Source: JBCCTX01 sp964468435 (lineage in GTDB: Bacteria; Bacteroidota; Bacteroidia; J057). Taken from it: a stretch of 64,000 nucleotides of DNA. Shown one piece after another: positions 56,246-64,000 of this stretch (within the stretch, counting starts at the first letter, position 1; every line of letters begins with the position of its first letter). The notes under the pieces were generated by a model. The model was not told the DNA's origin. It was given only the letters and a program-made list of their open reading frames with translations, and searched no databases. The stretch covers positions 77,401 through 141,400 of the forward strand of contig CAYXVE010000007.1 of NCBI GenBank assembly GCA_964468435.1, in the 5' to 3' direction. Both the position numbers and the translations under genes were made by a program.

Positions 56246-56548
56246 ATGATAAAATCGACAGAATGGGATATAAGATTCACGATCCTTCATCTAGAAAGTA
56301 AGCAAGGCGTTAATGTACTTCTAAGCAAATATAAAATGGTTAAGGAAGCTATCTTGGATAGTATTGCTGAGCATGGAGAAATTAGCTAAAGAGAACTAAA
56401 TGAAATGGCTTCAAAAAGACTTAAAAATACCCTAGATGGAAGTGTACCCTGGTATGTAGTCGCTATCAAGCTGGATCTGGAGGCTAGACAAGTGATTCGT
56501 CGAATTCCAGGGACAAGTCCCCACAAACTCAAGCTAATTACCCTATAG
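56246..56548 (+). pseudogene. DUF6958-family gene interrupted by an in-frame TAA
   Basis: Reading from the ATG at 56246, 47 codons end at TAA (56387-56389) after SIAEHGEIS. The same frame goes on with RELNEMASKRL, then DGSVPWYVVAIKLDLEARQV and RIPGTSPHKLKL, to TAG at 56548. The whole is 100 codons, the family's usual size, and I recall these closing motifs as the DUF6958 signature. Replacing the TAA by TAT or TAC would restore a full protein. The function of the family is unknown. The chromate transporter gene begins 7 bp after the end. This is either a very recent pseudogene or an assembly/sequencing error. Confidence 0.7.
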
Positions 56549-56555
56549 TTGCTCT

Positions 56556-57683
56556 ATGTTCAAAACGCTACTAGAAATTTCCGGTATTTTTTTCAAAATG
56601 GGGTTAGTGGCCTTTGGTGGTCCTGCAGCTCATATTGCTATGATGGAGGACATCATTGTCAGCAAACGTAAATGGATGTCCAGAGAACATTTTCTGGATC
56701 TGGTAGGAGCCACCAATCTCATACCTGGTCCCAATTCCACCGAGATGACTATGCACTGTGGTCATGAGCGTGGAGGAGTGACTGGTCTGTTCATAGCAGG
56801 GATATCATTTATTTTTCCCGCAGCGGTACTGACAGGATTTTTGGGGTATTTATATGTAGAATTTGGTGAATTGCCTCAGATAGAACCCTTTCTGTATGGT
56901 ATTAAGCCTGTCGTACTTGTACTCATACTCAATGCGGTCATTAAATTGGGAAAAAAAGCACTTAAGAGCTGGCAATTGGGATTGGTCGGGCTGGCTGTAG
57001 GTGCAGCTACTTTGCTGGGAATATCTGAGATATATGCAATTCTTAGCGGGGGATTGGTTTGGATGCTCATACAGGTGGGAGTTTATGGAACTGAGATGGA
57101 TCAGAGAAATAACTGGCCTGTATGGTTGTTATTTTTTCCGCAACTTAGCGCTTCAGTGGTACCTTTGGGGAAATTATTCCTCTCCTTTCTCAAGGTAGGG
57201 GCTATATTATTTGGAAGTGGGTATGTATTAGTTGCCTATCTGGATGGAGAACTGGTACAGAGGTTGGGATGGCTTACTAAGCAGGAACTACTTGATGCTA
57301 TCGCTATTGGCCAGATGACTCCTGGTCCAGTACTTACGACAGCTACATTCATCGGTTATCAGATAGCTGGATTTAAAGGTGCAATCCTGGCGACTATAGG
57401 GATATTTCTTCCTTCCTTTTTCTTTGTTTGGATACTCAATCCGCTTATCCCAAGACTCAGGAAGTCCCGGTTGAGTGCTGCATTTCTCGATGGAGTCAAT
57501 ATTGGTGCAGTAGGTATTATGGCCGCAGTCATCCTGAATCTAGGAAAAGATGTGCTGATCGATTGGAGGGCTGTAGTCATCGTCATATTGAGTGGGATAC
57601 TAACCTTCAGCTCCCTAAAAGTTAGCCCCATCATACTTGTCATAGTTGCAGCTTTAGTAGGGTATTTATTCTCGATGATGTGA
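56556..57683 (+). CDS. chrA: Chromate transporter (CHR family), two-domain form
   Basis: The protein has 375 residues with about ten membrane helices and two homologous halves. Each half carries the family motif: KMGLVAFGGPAAHIAMM near 12-28 and KVGAILFGSGYVLVAYL near 213-229. Conserved pieces TNLIPGPNSTEM and GQMTPGPVLTTATFIGY also occur in both halves. The family exports chromate; in many environmental bacteria the true substrate is not established. It starts 7 bp after the interrupted DUF6958 gene. Confidence 0.9.
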   Translation: MFKTLLEISGIFFKMGLVAFGGPAAHIAMMEDIIVSKRKWMSREHFLDLVGATNLIPGPNSTEMTMHCGHERGGVTGLFIAGISFIFPAAVLTGFLGYLYVEFGELPQIEPFLYGIKPVVLVLILNAVIKLGKKALKSWQLGLVGLAVGAATLLGISEIYAILSGGLVWMLIQVGVYGTEMDQRNNWPVWLLFFPQLSASVVPLGKLFLSFLKVGAILFGSGYVLVAYLDGELVQRLGWLTKQELLDAIAIGQMTPGPVLTTATFIGYQIAGFKGAILATIGIFLPSFFFVWILNPLIPRLRKSRLSAAFLDGVNIGAVGIMAAVILNLGKDVLIDWRAVVIVILSGILTFSSLKVSPIILVIVAALVGYLFSMM

Positions 57684-57922
57684 AACTTAGATCACTTAGT
57701 TACCTACGCCAAATCATAATCAAAGCAACTGCAATATCATTTCTGCGATTGCTGATATTCATCTATCATGAGCAACTACGTACGCTTAACACCGGACTTG
57801 ACCCGGGTAAAAAATTATTATAAAGTTAATGACTTCTGGGCTTGTACAACAATCAAAACATTGTAAGTTAAAGGTAATATCTTGCTTTATTACACCGTTA
57901 CCGAAGTTTCAAGTTACTAACA

Positions 57923-58930
57923 ATGAAAAAGTTACAATTTTTATTCCTGTTTCTCATTTACCAGTCCATTTTCCCACAGCACACATTTTCTCTAGTAGCC
58001 ATAGACTCCCTTACAGGAGAAATCGGAAGTGCTGGTGCTACTTGTCTGGATGCACGATTTTTAAATGGTTTACCAGGAGCATTGATCATCAGTGATTTGA
58101 TCCCTGGACTTGGGGCTATTCACACACAGGCCCTATGGAATCGAAACAATCAACGAAATGCCCGGAGAAGACTCGAACAGGGAAGTACACCCTCTGAGAT
58201 CATCTCTTGGCTTAAAGATCATGATGTGGAGAACAATCCTTCTGTAAGACAATATGGCATCGTGTCATTGGATGAAGAAGGAAAAGTACAGTCTGCTGCT
58301 TTTACAGGAGTCGACTGCTTGGATGTCAAAGGACATACCACCGGAACCTATTACGCCATCCAGGGCAATATACTCTCTGGGTTAGATATTCTCGATTCCA
58401 TGGAAGCGAGATTTTTACGCACAAGTGGATCACTTTCTGATCGCCTCATGGCTTCATTGCAGGCCGCCAATGTTGCAGGGGCAGATATTAGATGCCTGAG
58501 TGAGGGTGTATCATCACAGTCTGCATTTATTCGTGTGGCTCGTCGGGACGACCGTCCTACAGATTTGTATCTGGATATCCATGTGGGATTTACCCCTTTT
58601 GGCTATGATCCCCTGGATTCTCTTCAGATCAGATACAACCAATGGAAGGCTGTAACTACAGGCACTTCAGAAAAACTACCCGATCCTGCAGTTGTACTAT
58701 ATCAGCCTGTGAATTTGGACTGGATATCCATACAAATAGATCAGGATTTTGAGTCCTTGTTGCCACTCAAAGTAAGTATTTGTGACATACAAGGGAAGTA
58801 TGTAATACAAGAATACATGAAAAAAATATCATGGAAGCTGGATATGAGCGGGCAAAAAAAGGGTATTTATATCCTGACCCTTACAAATCGTCAACAAAGG
58901 ATTTTGGTGAGAAAATTCCTATTTGGATGA
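57923..58930 (+). CDS. DUF1028 (Ntn-hydrolase-like) protein with T9SS-type end
   Basis: After a signal peptide (ending IFPQ) comes the DUF1028 domain: HTFSLVAIDSLTGEIGSAGAT, GALIISDLIPGLGAIHTQAL, YAIQGNIL and DLYLDIHVGF. The family is related to Ntn hydrolases and usually has a Thr/Ser or Cys after processing; its substrate is unknown. The last 75 residues (LLPLKVSICDIQGKYVI through KKGIYILTLTNRQQRILVRKFLFG) look like a type A T9SS sorting domain, so surface export is expected. It converges on the next gene with only 12 bp between. Confidence 0.85.
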   Translation: MKKLQFLFLFLIYQSIFPQHTFSLVAIDSLTGEIGSAGATCLDARFLNGLPGALIISDLIPGLGAIHTQALWNRNNQRNARRRLEQGSTPSEIISWLKDHDVENNPSVRQYGIVSLDEEGKVQSAAFTGVDCLDVKGHTTGTYYAIQGNILSGLDILDSMEARFLRTSGSLSDRLMASLQAANVAGADIRCLSEGVSSQSAFIRVARRDDRPTDLYLDIHVGFTPFGYDPLDSLQIRYNQWKAVTTGTSEKLPDPAVVLYQPVNLDWISIQIDQDFESLLPLKVSICDIQGKYVIQEYMKKISWKLDMSGQKKGIYILTLTNRQQRILVRKFLFG

Positions 58931-58942
58931 GAATTACAGTAA

Positions 58943-59677
58943 TCAAAAGAGCGAAAAGTCATAGCATACATAATCTGCTGAATTCCGGGATGTACGTATA
59001 TACACGGTATAGTATCCTGGAGGGAGATTTACTTTGACGAAAGCAGCACCTTTGTAATTTTCAACCGCTACAGGAAGCAAATCTACGTAAATGCGATTAT
59101 CCCGGTCAATGACACTTACATAGCATCTGGAGGGAGACTTGATAGAGCTGAAATTAAATTCCAGGTATCTGACGGATGATGCATTGACGGGTCTTCGAAG
59201 TACTTTTATGGAAGAACTAGGACCCGGTTCAGATGCATAGAATACATGAAAGGAGGACCTGATGAAGTTGGTTGTAAGGTCTTCAAAGTTGCGTTCCAGT
59301 TCATTCAGATCGATATTAGCCCGCTGTAAGGCCTGACCGACTGTTTCCAGGTCATTGATATCTGTCTGACTTCTGTTGAACAGAAATACTTCTAGTTCCC
59401 TGATTCTGTTTTTGAGGATATCAACTTTTTGTTCGAGATGTTTTTTATCGTTTCTAAGATTGAAGTTGTCTGAGCGGATTACCTCCAGCTCCTGTTCTTT
59501 TTGTATCAAGCGGTCTGATAATTTCTGAACTTCATTCCGGTATTTTGCCAGTAGATCGCTGGTATTAGGTTGAGCAAGGATATCGTTGGTAAACATACCT
59601 ATCAAGGGTATGACTAGAAAAAAAGCAGCAACATTTTTCATGTAGAGGGTTTTTCGTGATGGTCGCTGGCTGTCCAT
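58943..59677 (-). CDS. Exported coiled-coil protein, third gene of an unrecognised operon
   Basis: I recognise no family. A signal peptide or anchor helix (AAFFLVIPLIGMFTNDILA) is followed by a coiled coil at about 40-115, with heptads around NEVQKLSDRLIQKEQELEVI and LEQKVDILKNRIRELEVFL. A helical hinge and a C-terminal beta-rich domain of about 90 residues follow (SVRYLEFNFSSI, CYVSVIDRDNRIYVD, GYYTVYIRTSRN). The domain should lie in the periplasm. It starts 10 bp after the preceding gene, so it is co-transcribed with the two genes before it. An ATG 12 codons downstream is an alternative start. Confidence 0.6.
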   Translation of the reverse strand: MDSQRPSRKTLYMKNVAAFFLVIPLIGMFTNDILAQPNTSDLLAKYRNEVQKLSDRLIQKEQELEVIRSDNFNLRNDKKHLEQKVDILKNRIRELEVFLFNRSQTDINDLETVGQALQRANIDLNELERNFEDLTTNFIRSSFHVFYASEPGPSSSIKVLRRPVNASSVRYLEFNFSSIKSPSRCYVSVIDRDNRIYVDLLPVAVENYKGAAFVKVNLPPGYYTVYIRTSRNSADYVCYDFSLF

Positions 59678-59687
59678 AATGAAGCAT

Positions 59688-60443
59688 TTAAGGATTGCGA
59701 ATGATTGAATCTTTAACTTCCAGTATTTTTTGTTGTTTGTTTTGCAGTTCTATTAATTTTTGTTTCATGCGGTCGACTGATATTTCATTAAATGCAAATA
59801 GCAGGCTGTCCTCCATGAGGTAGCGGGTATTATATTGATGCTGGTTGAGCAATCTTTCAATCATATAATACTTTTCTTTAGTAGTATCTCGCAGTTTCAG
59901 AGAATCAGCAATATTGGATAACATTTCATATTGGAAGAGAAATTCCTGATGGGCCTGCCTGATAGAATCTCTTACTTTCACGACGACCATCTCATTGGCG
60001 TTAGAAGAAAGATTTCCAAGCCTGAATACCATTGAGTCTATGTAGGTGCCTTTGGTATAGTTTAGCTCAATTTCCCTTCCTACAGTCTCGTATTGGGGAT
60101 AGGTTACTACTACTCTTTCTTTACCCTTACCACGCTTTCTACAGGTATATTCCAGGTGAAATTTCCCCAGGTTATCTGTAGTATCCATGATCCGTTCACC
60201 TTCGTACATAATACTTACAGTAGCATCTTGTAAAGCAAGATTTCCCCTCTCAGTCACCTGGAAAACCTGACCGGATAATACTACTTTGGAGCTACCAGTC
60301 CTTAAATAGTATAAATTTCTAATGCCATAGATTGAGATCAGAATAATTCCTATCACAATGAGAAATAAAAAGAAGAGGAGTGTAAATTTCCTCAGGATGG
60401 TTCCGGTGTCACCGGAGTTTTGGTCGAGTAATAATCTCTTCAT
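59688..60443 (-). CDS. Membrane-anchored protein with carboxypeptidase-regulatory-like domain, second gene of the operon
   Basis: I recognise no named family. One membrane helix (LLFFLFLIVIGIILISIYGI) is followed by a beta-sandwich of about 90 residues that resembles CarboxypepD-reg domains, with VVLSGQVFQVTERGNLALQDATVSI and NLGKFHLEY. A C-terminal helical region of about 100 residues is rich in Gln, Glu, Arg and Leu (IRQAHQEFLFQYEMLSNIADSL) and likely coiled coil. Its first codon overlaps the stop of the previous gene (ATGA), so translation is coupled. The soluble part should be periplasmic. Confidence 0.6.
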   Translation of the reverse strand: MKRLLLDQNSGDTGTILRKFTLLFFLFLIVIGIILISIYGIRNLYYLRTGSSKVVLSGQVFQVTERGNLALQDATVSIMYEGERIMDTTDNLGKFHLEYTCRKRGKGKERVVVTYPQYETVGREIELNYTKGTYIDSMVFRLGNLSSNANEMVVVKVRDSIRQAHQEFLFQYEMLSNIADSLKLRDTTKEKYYMIERLLNQHQYNTRYLMEDSLLFAFNEISVDRMKQKLIELQNKQQKILEVKDSIIRNP

Positions 60444-61204
60444 GGCGCTAATCTTTTTAATTCTGGGTATATCTGAATATTTTGATTGTCCAGCTTTCTG
60501 GTAAATTCATTGAGTGTGATCTCTATGCTTTCTGGGTTAAAATTTTCAGATTCTACCCTTAAATATATGATATCCTGGTTTAATATTTTATCTAATGTCA
60601 CCTGAAAGTAACCGTATTTATCGGTATAAATATCAATGATCTTCCTGTTTGCGTAATATACTTCTATTTTTGCATCTGTATTGTGTAAATCTGCTTCTCC
60701 CCCGTAAGTCACATATCCATTTACTACAACCTGGGTTGGAAGCGCCAGATGCGCAAATAGACCTAATGTCCATATCGTAAAAGTCCATATCCAGGGATAT
60801 ATGTAATAGCTGATGGCTCTTTCTTCAGGATCTTCCCGTTCATCTTTATTTCGTATCAGCAAAAAATTTGTCAACCCGGATGACTTTTCCTGACTTTTAT
60901 TGCGATTTGCCTCCTCAGATTGTTCCGCGGTTTGATTTTTATCATCCACAGATTGAGATTCATGCTCATTATTTAGAGATTCATCATTGTTAGGCTCTTC
61001 TGCGATATTGATCGAAGTGATTTTCCAGAAAAAACCAAACCATACAATGGCGATTGCAAAGGTAGCAACTGGGCCATACTCCGCAGAAAATCTTCCATAG
61101 AAATATCCTGTACTGGAGGCAAGACTTGCGATTACACCAGATAAAAATGCAATGAGTTCCAGTTCCTGTTTGGTAACTCCCTTAAATAACCGGGGTTGTT
61201 TCAT
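60440..61204 (-). CDS. Three-helix membrane protein with C-terminal beta domain, first gene of the operon
   Basis: I recognise no named family. Two helices near the N-terminus (LIAFLSGVIASLASSTGYFYG and VATFAIAIVWFGFFWKI) are followed by a cytoplasmic acidic linker of about 60 residues rich in Glu, Asn and Ser. A third helix (WIWTFTIWTLGLFAHLAL) leads to an extracytoplasmic beta domain (VVNGYVTYGGEADL, KYGYFQVTLDKIL), again like CarboxypepD-reg. The layout puts both β domains of this and the next gene on the periplasmic side. It heads the three-gene operon. Confidence 0.6.
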   Translation of the reverse strand: MKQPRLFKGVTKQELELIAFLSGVIASLASSTGYFYGRFSAEYGPVATFAIAIVWFGFFWKITSINIAEEPNNDESLNNEHESQSVDDKNQTAEQSEEANRNKSQEKSSGLTNFLLIRNKDEREDPEERAISYYIYPWIWTFTIWTLGLFAHLALPTQVVVNGYVTYGGEADLHNTDAKIEVYYANRKIIDIYTDKYGYFQVTLDKILNQDIIYLRVESENFNPESIEITLNEFTRKLDNQNIQIYPELKRLAP

Positions 61205-61886
61205 GCAACAGCTTATCTTTTGGAGTGTCTGTTATCCATGAGAAAGAACAATGGTCTAAATATAGCTCATACCAACAGACATGATATACAAATTTATTCC
61301 ACATTATTACATACCTTAATCTAGGGATTTTTTCATTCACGAATCAGTTGATTCTCTAGGCTTAAGCTACAACAACTAAAAAATAACTTAAAGTAATGAT
61401 ATATGATATATTTATTTAGGAGTGTATAATTTTGAATATTACATGCTTGAAATGTCATTTTCTTAGATTTTGGTTTGCATGCTGTCTGTTGACTATTTCC
61501 ATGCACTTTTGAGTGTATCAATACAACTGTGAATTTCTTTTATTTTTCAGGAATACCCTGCAAATTCGTATCAGTAGGAATTAATTACGATTAAATGGAA
61601 AATAAAATTGATTGAATAGTGTAATATTCAGTTGTTTTAAAAAAAGATACTCCGTCAATTCGTCAATAATACAGCTTAAAGCTATTAAAAATGTTCGAAA
61701 TTTATATCTCCCCACAATAAATTATATTCTAAAGAGTTGTTATGCGTTTGATCTTCTTTTTTAAGGAGATCGGGATTTACCCTGCTTATATACTAATGAA
61801 TTCCTTCAGTTGTAAAAAAAAGAGGAAGCTGTCATAATGAGCTTCCTCCCCATTCTATATACCCGGTTGGGCAATGAGAACATTTA
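61205..61886. other. AT-rich intergenic region, 682 bp
   Basis: No gene is supported. The only clear element is the terminator at 61822-61848. A 62-residue open frame on the minus strand is not convincing. Confidence 0.55.
61822..61848 (-). terminator. Intrinsic terminator of the small coiled-coil gene
   Basis: A 9-bp stem (GAGGAAGCT with its complement) and a 9-base loop are followed on the minus strand by a run of Ts. Confidence 0.85.
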
Positions 61887-62162
61887 TCAGCTATTTTTTT
61901 CTTTTTTCCATGCTTCTTTCGCGGATTGAAATCTGTCTTTCAGGTTATTGAATTCTTCTTTGGCTTGATCACTCATTTCGTCTGTACGTTGATCGAGTTG
62001 TTGTATTCTCTCCTGGAATGTTGATTCGATTTCTTCCCAGTTTTCCACACTTTTTTCTTCAACAGATTGTTCGACATTACTGATGAATTGTTCAAAATCA
62101 TTAATTCCTTCATCCAGGGATTGATTGATTTCACTACGCTGCTGCTCCCACTTCTCACGCAT
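61887..62162 (-). CDS. Small charged coiled-coil protein
   Basis: The 91 residues starting at the ATG at 62162 are almost entirely helical and charged, rich in Glu, Gln and Lys (NDFEQFISNVEQSVEEKSVE, EWEEIESTF-type heptads, QAKEEFNNLKDRFQSAKEAW). No family is recognised; apolipoprotein-like or YtxH-like soluble helices are similar in look. The frame is open upstream to 62321, but that part is Ser/Pro/Thr-rich and seems not to be protein. It follows hemF on the same strand at 173 bp and ends at a good terminator. Confidence 0.5.
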   Translation of the reverse strand: MREKWEQQRSEINQSLDEGINDFEQFISNVEQSVEEKSVENWEEIESTFQERIQQLDQRTDEMSDQAKEEFNNLKDRFQSAKEAWKKEKNS

Positions 62163-62335
62163 ACTTTTTGATTGTCTGGGCTTTAGCAAATAGCAGGTCG
62201 GTGAAGCAGAGTTGGTCTGGGATGACTGTAAACTGATAAAATTCCTTGAATGTGGGTTTGAGGACTGGAATGAAGTAGAGGAGGTTGGCTCAGGAGTAGG
62301 AAAAGCATTGATCGAGATCATTACAGCCTGACAGT

Positions 62336-63253
62336 TTATGATGCTGTAATATTTTCGTTAATCCAATCATGAGCTTGTAAGAGTTCAAGGGTTTGAGCCT
62401 CCGGAGACCCTTCTACTGGTGTATATTGATAAGGCCAATGAGCATAAGGAGGCATAGACATGAGAATGGAGTCTATTCTTCCATCTGTGTCCAGTCCAAA
62501 TTTGGTGCCTTTGTCATACACGAGGTTGAACTCAACATATCGTGATCTCCTGAATAGCTGAAAATGTTTCTCTTGATCTGTAAAAGATTCATCCCAGTGC
62601 TTTTTTACGATGGGTGCATAAGCAAGTATGAAAGTGTTTCCTACAGCTGTTACAAAATCAAACAGATGATCCTTCTCAGCCGTAGTTTTACCCTTTAAAT
62701 GGTCGAAAAATATTCCTCCTATACCCCGGGTTTCCTTGCGATGCTTGATATAAAAATAACGGTCGCACCATGATTTAAATTCGGGGTAGAAATCTGGTGA
62801 AAATCGATCACACGTATCTTTAATAGTTTGATGAAACATCTTCGCATCTTCAGGAACAATGTAAATGGGAGTAAGATCTATACCTCCTCCAAACCAGTAT
62901 GTGCCATCTTCCATTTGAAAATAGCGTATATTGGCGTGGATGATAGGTACTTTGGGGCTTTGAGGGTGAATAACGATAGATACACCTGTAGCATGAAAAT
63001 ATACTCCTGCAGGCAGCTTGAGCTTTTGGGTTATGACCTCTGGCATCATTCCATGCACATAAGAGAAATTAACACCTCCTTTTTCAAATACGTTACCCGC
63101 TTCTATTACACGGGTTTTTCCACCACCACCATTTGGTCTTTCCCATCTATCCTCTTGAAAAGTTGATTTTCCATCCAAAGCTTCAAGTCCCTGGCATATA
63201 TCGTTTTGAATACGGATAAATGTCTCTATAATTTGATTGAGCTCCGCTGACAT
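62336..63253 (-). CDS. hemF: Oxygen-dependent coproporphyrinogen III oxidase
   Basis: HemF turns coproporphyrinogen III into protoporphyrinogen IX in aerobic heme synthesis. Signatures are RVIEAGNVFEKGGVNFSYVHG near 48-68, YFHATGVSIVIHPQSPKVP, the long motif IHANIRYFQMEDGTYWFGGG near 122-141, and ETRGIGGIFFDHLK near 193-206. The 305-residue length is normal. It suits an aerobic respirer with the oxidase operon nearby. Confidence 0.97.
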   Translation of the reverse strand: MSAELNQIIETFIRIQNDICQGLEALDGKSTFQEDRWERPNGGGGKTRVIEAGNVFEKGGVNFSYVHGMMPEVITQKLKLPAGVYFHATGVSIVIHPQSPKVPIIHANIRYFQMEDGTYWFGGGIDLTPIYIVPEDAKMFHQTIKDTCDRFSPDFYPEFKSWCDRYFYIKHRKETRGIGGIFFDHLKGKTTAEKDHLFDFVTAVGNTFILAYAPIVKKHWDESFTDQEKHFQLFRRSRYVEFNLVYDKGTKFGLDTDGRIDSILMSMPPYAHWPYQYTPVEGSPEAQTLELLQAHDWINENITAS

Positions 63254-63396
63254 GAAAATGTATTTTTAAGTAAAGTTGAACCTTTTATTTCTAACGATCA
63301 AGGATGAATATTGTGTTTTATGGATAATTCCTACCTACTTGATGGCAATAATGGATACATGTGTAGCAAATCACATTATTTTTCGTATACTTAAAA

Positions 63397-63774
63397 GGTA
63401 GTATGTAGCTCTATCGCTGTTCCTACATCATGGAAGAGAGGAAAGTCCGGACAGCATAGGGTATCCTGCTTCCTAACAGGAAGGGTTCCGTTTACAATAT
63501 ACGGAATACAGCAAGTGCAACAGAGAGTAGACCGCCTACGCTCCAAGGAGCGAGGGTAAGGGTGAAAGGGTGGGGTAAGAGCCCACCGGTAGTCTGGGTG
63601 ACCAGATTAGCCAGGTAAACCTCAGGAGCTGAAAGGCCAAATATACCGGCGATAAGGGCGACCCGTCTGATGTCGGAGGGTAGGCCGATAGATCCTGCCG
63701 GCGACGGTAGGACTAGATAAATGATAGAGGTTCCAGTATATGGATTACAGAATCCGGCTTATATACGTGCTACC
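63397..63774 (+). ncRNA. rnpB: RNase P RNA
   Basis: The catalytic RNA of RNase P, which trims tRNA 5' ends. The universally conserved stretch GAGAGGAAAGTCCGGACA is at about 63434-63451, and the 3' counterpart ACAGAATCCGGCTTAT is at about 63747-63762. The P1 helix can be drawn between GGTAGTATGTA (63397-63407) and the 3' end TACGTGCTACC (63764-63774), with G-U pairs, which fixes both ends. The length of about 378 nt and overall layout fit the bacterial A type. A hairpin terminator follows at once. Confidence 0.95.
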
Positions 63775-63781
63775 AAATAAC

Positions 63782-63805
63782 ATCGGACTGCATATGCAGT
63801 CCGAT
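63782..63805 (+). terminator. Terminator of rnpB
   Basis: A perfect inverted repeat ATCGGACTGCA with its complement, separated by two bases, is followed by TCCTTTCC. It lies 7 bp past the RNA end. Confidence 0.75.
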
Positions 63806-63832
63806 TCCTTTCCTATATAATTTTAAATGTAT

Positions 63833-64000
63833 TTATTCAGGTCTTACTCGTCTGCTACTTCTACCAGAACGAGATGAAGAAGAACTCCTGTTAGATGGTC
63901 TGCTGTAGGAGCTGTTGCTTCTGGAGGAGTTGCTGCGGTTGTAGCTAGGTGAAGAACTCCTGTTAGATGGTCTGCTGTAGGAGCTGTTGCTTTTGGAGGA
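63833..64000 (-). CDS. C-terminus of a Ser/Arg/Asn-rich tandem-repeat protein (truncated)
   Basis: Minus-strand reading ends at TAA (63833-63835); the 5' part is beyond the window. The last 55 codons are almost all Ser, Arg, Asn, Tyr and Pro, ending SSSSRSGRSSRRVRPE. Motifs such as SSYSRPSNRSSS recur with a 24-residue period. Low-complexity tails of this kind occur on exported Bacteroidota proteins, but the function is unknown. It is the convergent neighbour of rnpB. Confidence 0.75.
   Translation of the reverse strand, partial: SSKSNSSYSRPSNRSSSPSYNRSNSSRSNSSYSRPSNRSSSSSRSGRSSRRVRPE
63879..64000 (-). repeat. 72-bp tandem repeat within the Ser/Arg-rich protein
   Basis: A 50-bp block at 63879-63928 recurs at 63951-64000 with one mismatch, giving a period of 72 bp. 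The 22 bp between are less conserved relative to the left flank. More copies probably lie beyond the window edge. Confidence 0.85.

Noticed and set aside
62163..62321. An upstream extension of the small coiled-coil gene.
   Set aside because: The added 53 residues are Ser/Pro/Thr/Asn-rich and unlike the helical body, so they are probably noncoding.
1..64000. CRISPR arrays, tRNA genes, insertion sequences and prophage genes.
   Set aside because: I read the intergenic regions for repeat-spacer arrays, cloverleaf arms, transposases and terminal inverted repeats and found none that I could support.

Overview
This 64 kb window is a piece of a Bacteroidota chromosome of about 40% G+C. The evidence is a SusC/SusD pair with an ECF sigma/FecR switch, a SprE/PorW-type type IX secretion (T9SS) lipoprotein, several proteins with T9SS-like C-terminal sorting domains, a split atp operon, split-alpha PntAB and candidate promoters of the TTTG / TAnnTTTG type. 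A saprospiral or cytophagal marine lineage is plausible, but the sequence does not settle it. I see no phage, insertion sequence, CRISPR array or tRNA gene. Most of the window is ordinary core genome.

Layout. 1-1075 is the 3' part of hflX. 1289-10071 holds a purple-acid-phosphatase-like protein facing a SusD-SusC-FecR-ECF sigma uptake locus. 10284-14485 holds a DUF2480 protein, an SPFH-SHOCT protein, a dynamin-like GTPase and an acetyltransferase. 14646-22620 holds dxs, a CinA/PncC amidohydrolase, a DoxX-like protein, the transhydrogenase genes pntB-pntA2-pntA1 and tyrS. 22722-27768 holds secreted or membrane proteins of mostly unknown role plus proline dehydrogenase. 27769-29664 is an AT-rich islet with one unrecognised, GC-richer gene broken by an in-frame TAG. 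29665-36539 holds an ALDH7-type aldehyde dehydrogenase, YicC, a lipoprotein, PdeM, a phosphoesterase with a CBM9-like domain and a remnant of an alpha/beta-hydrolase. 36542-46921 holds the T9SS lipoprotein gene, divergent from an M23 peptidase, bactofilin and the F-ATPase cluster atpZ-(I)-BEFHAG, without beta and epsilon. 47257-52944 holds aconitase, an OmpA-like lipoprotein, a PQQ-type dehydrogenase with a sorting domain and a glycine-zipper protein. 53148-56097 is a cytochrome oxidase subunit III/IV and assembly operon. 56246-58930 holds a DUF6958 gene broken by TAA, a chromate transporter and a DUF1028 protein. 58943-61204 is a three-gene operon of unrecognised envelope proteins. 61887-64000 holds a small coiled-coil protein, hemF, the RNase P RNA and the C-terminus of a Ser/Arg/Asn-rich repeat protein.

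How the genes work together. The sigma factor, FecR and the STN-bearing SusC form a complete surface-signalling and uptake circuit, but no glycan-degrading enzyme is beside it. Energy genes dominate the middle: F-ATPase, transhydrogenase, oxidase subunits and aconitase. The oxidase operon contains a Sco-like protein with no cysteines next to a small exported CxxC protein. The most likely undescribed system is the 58943-61204 operon, which appears to place coiled coils and beta domains in the periplasm. The SPFH-SHOCT/dynamin pair is a second candidate.
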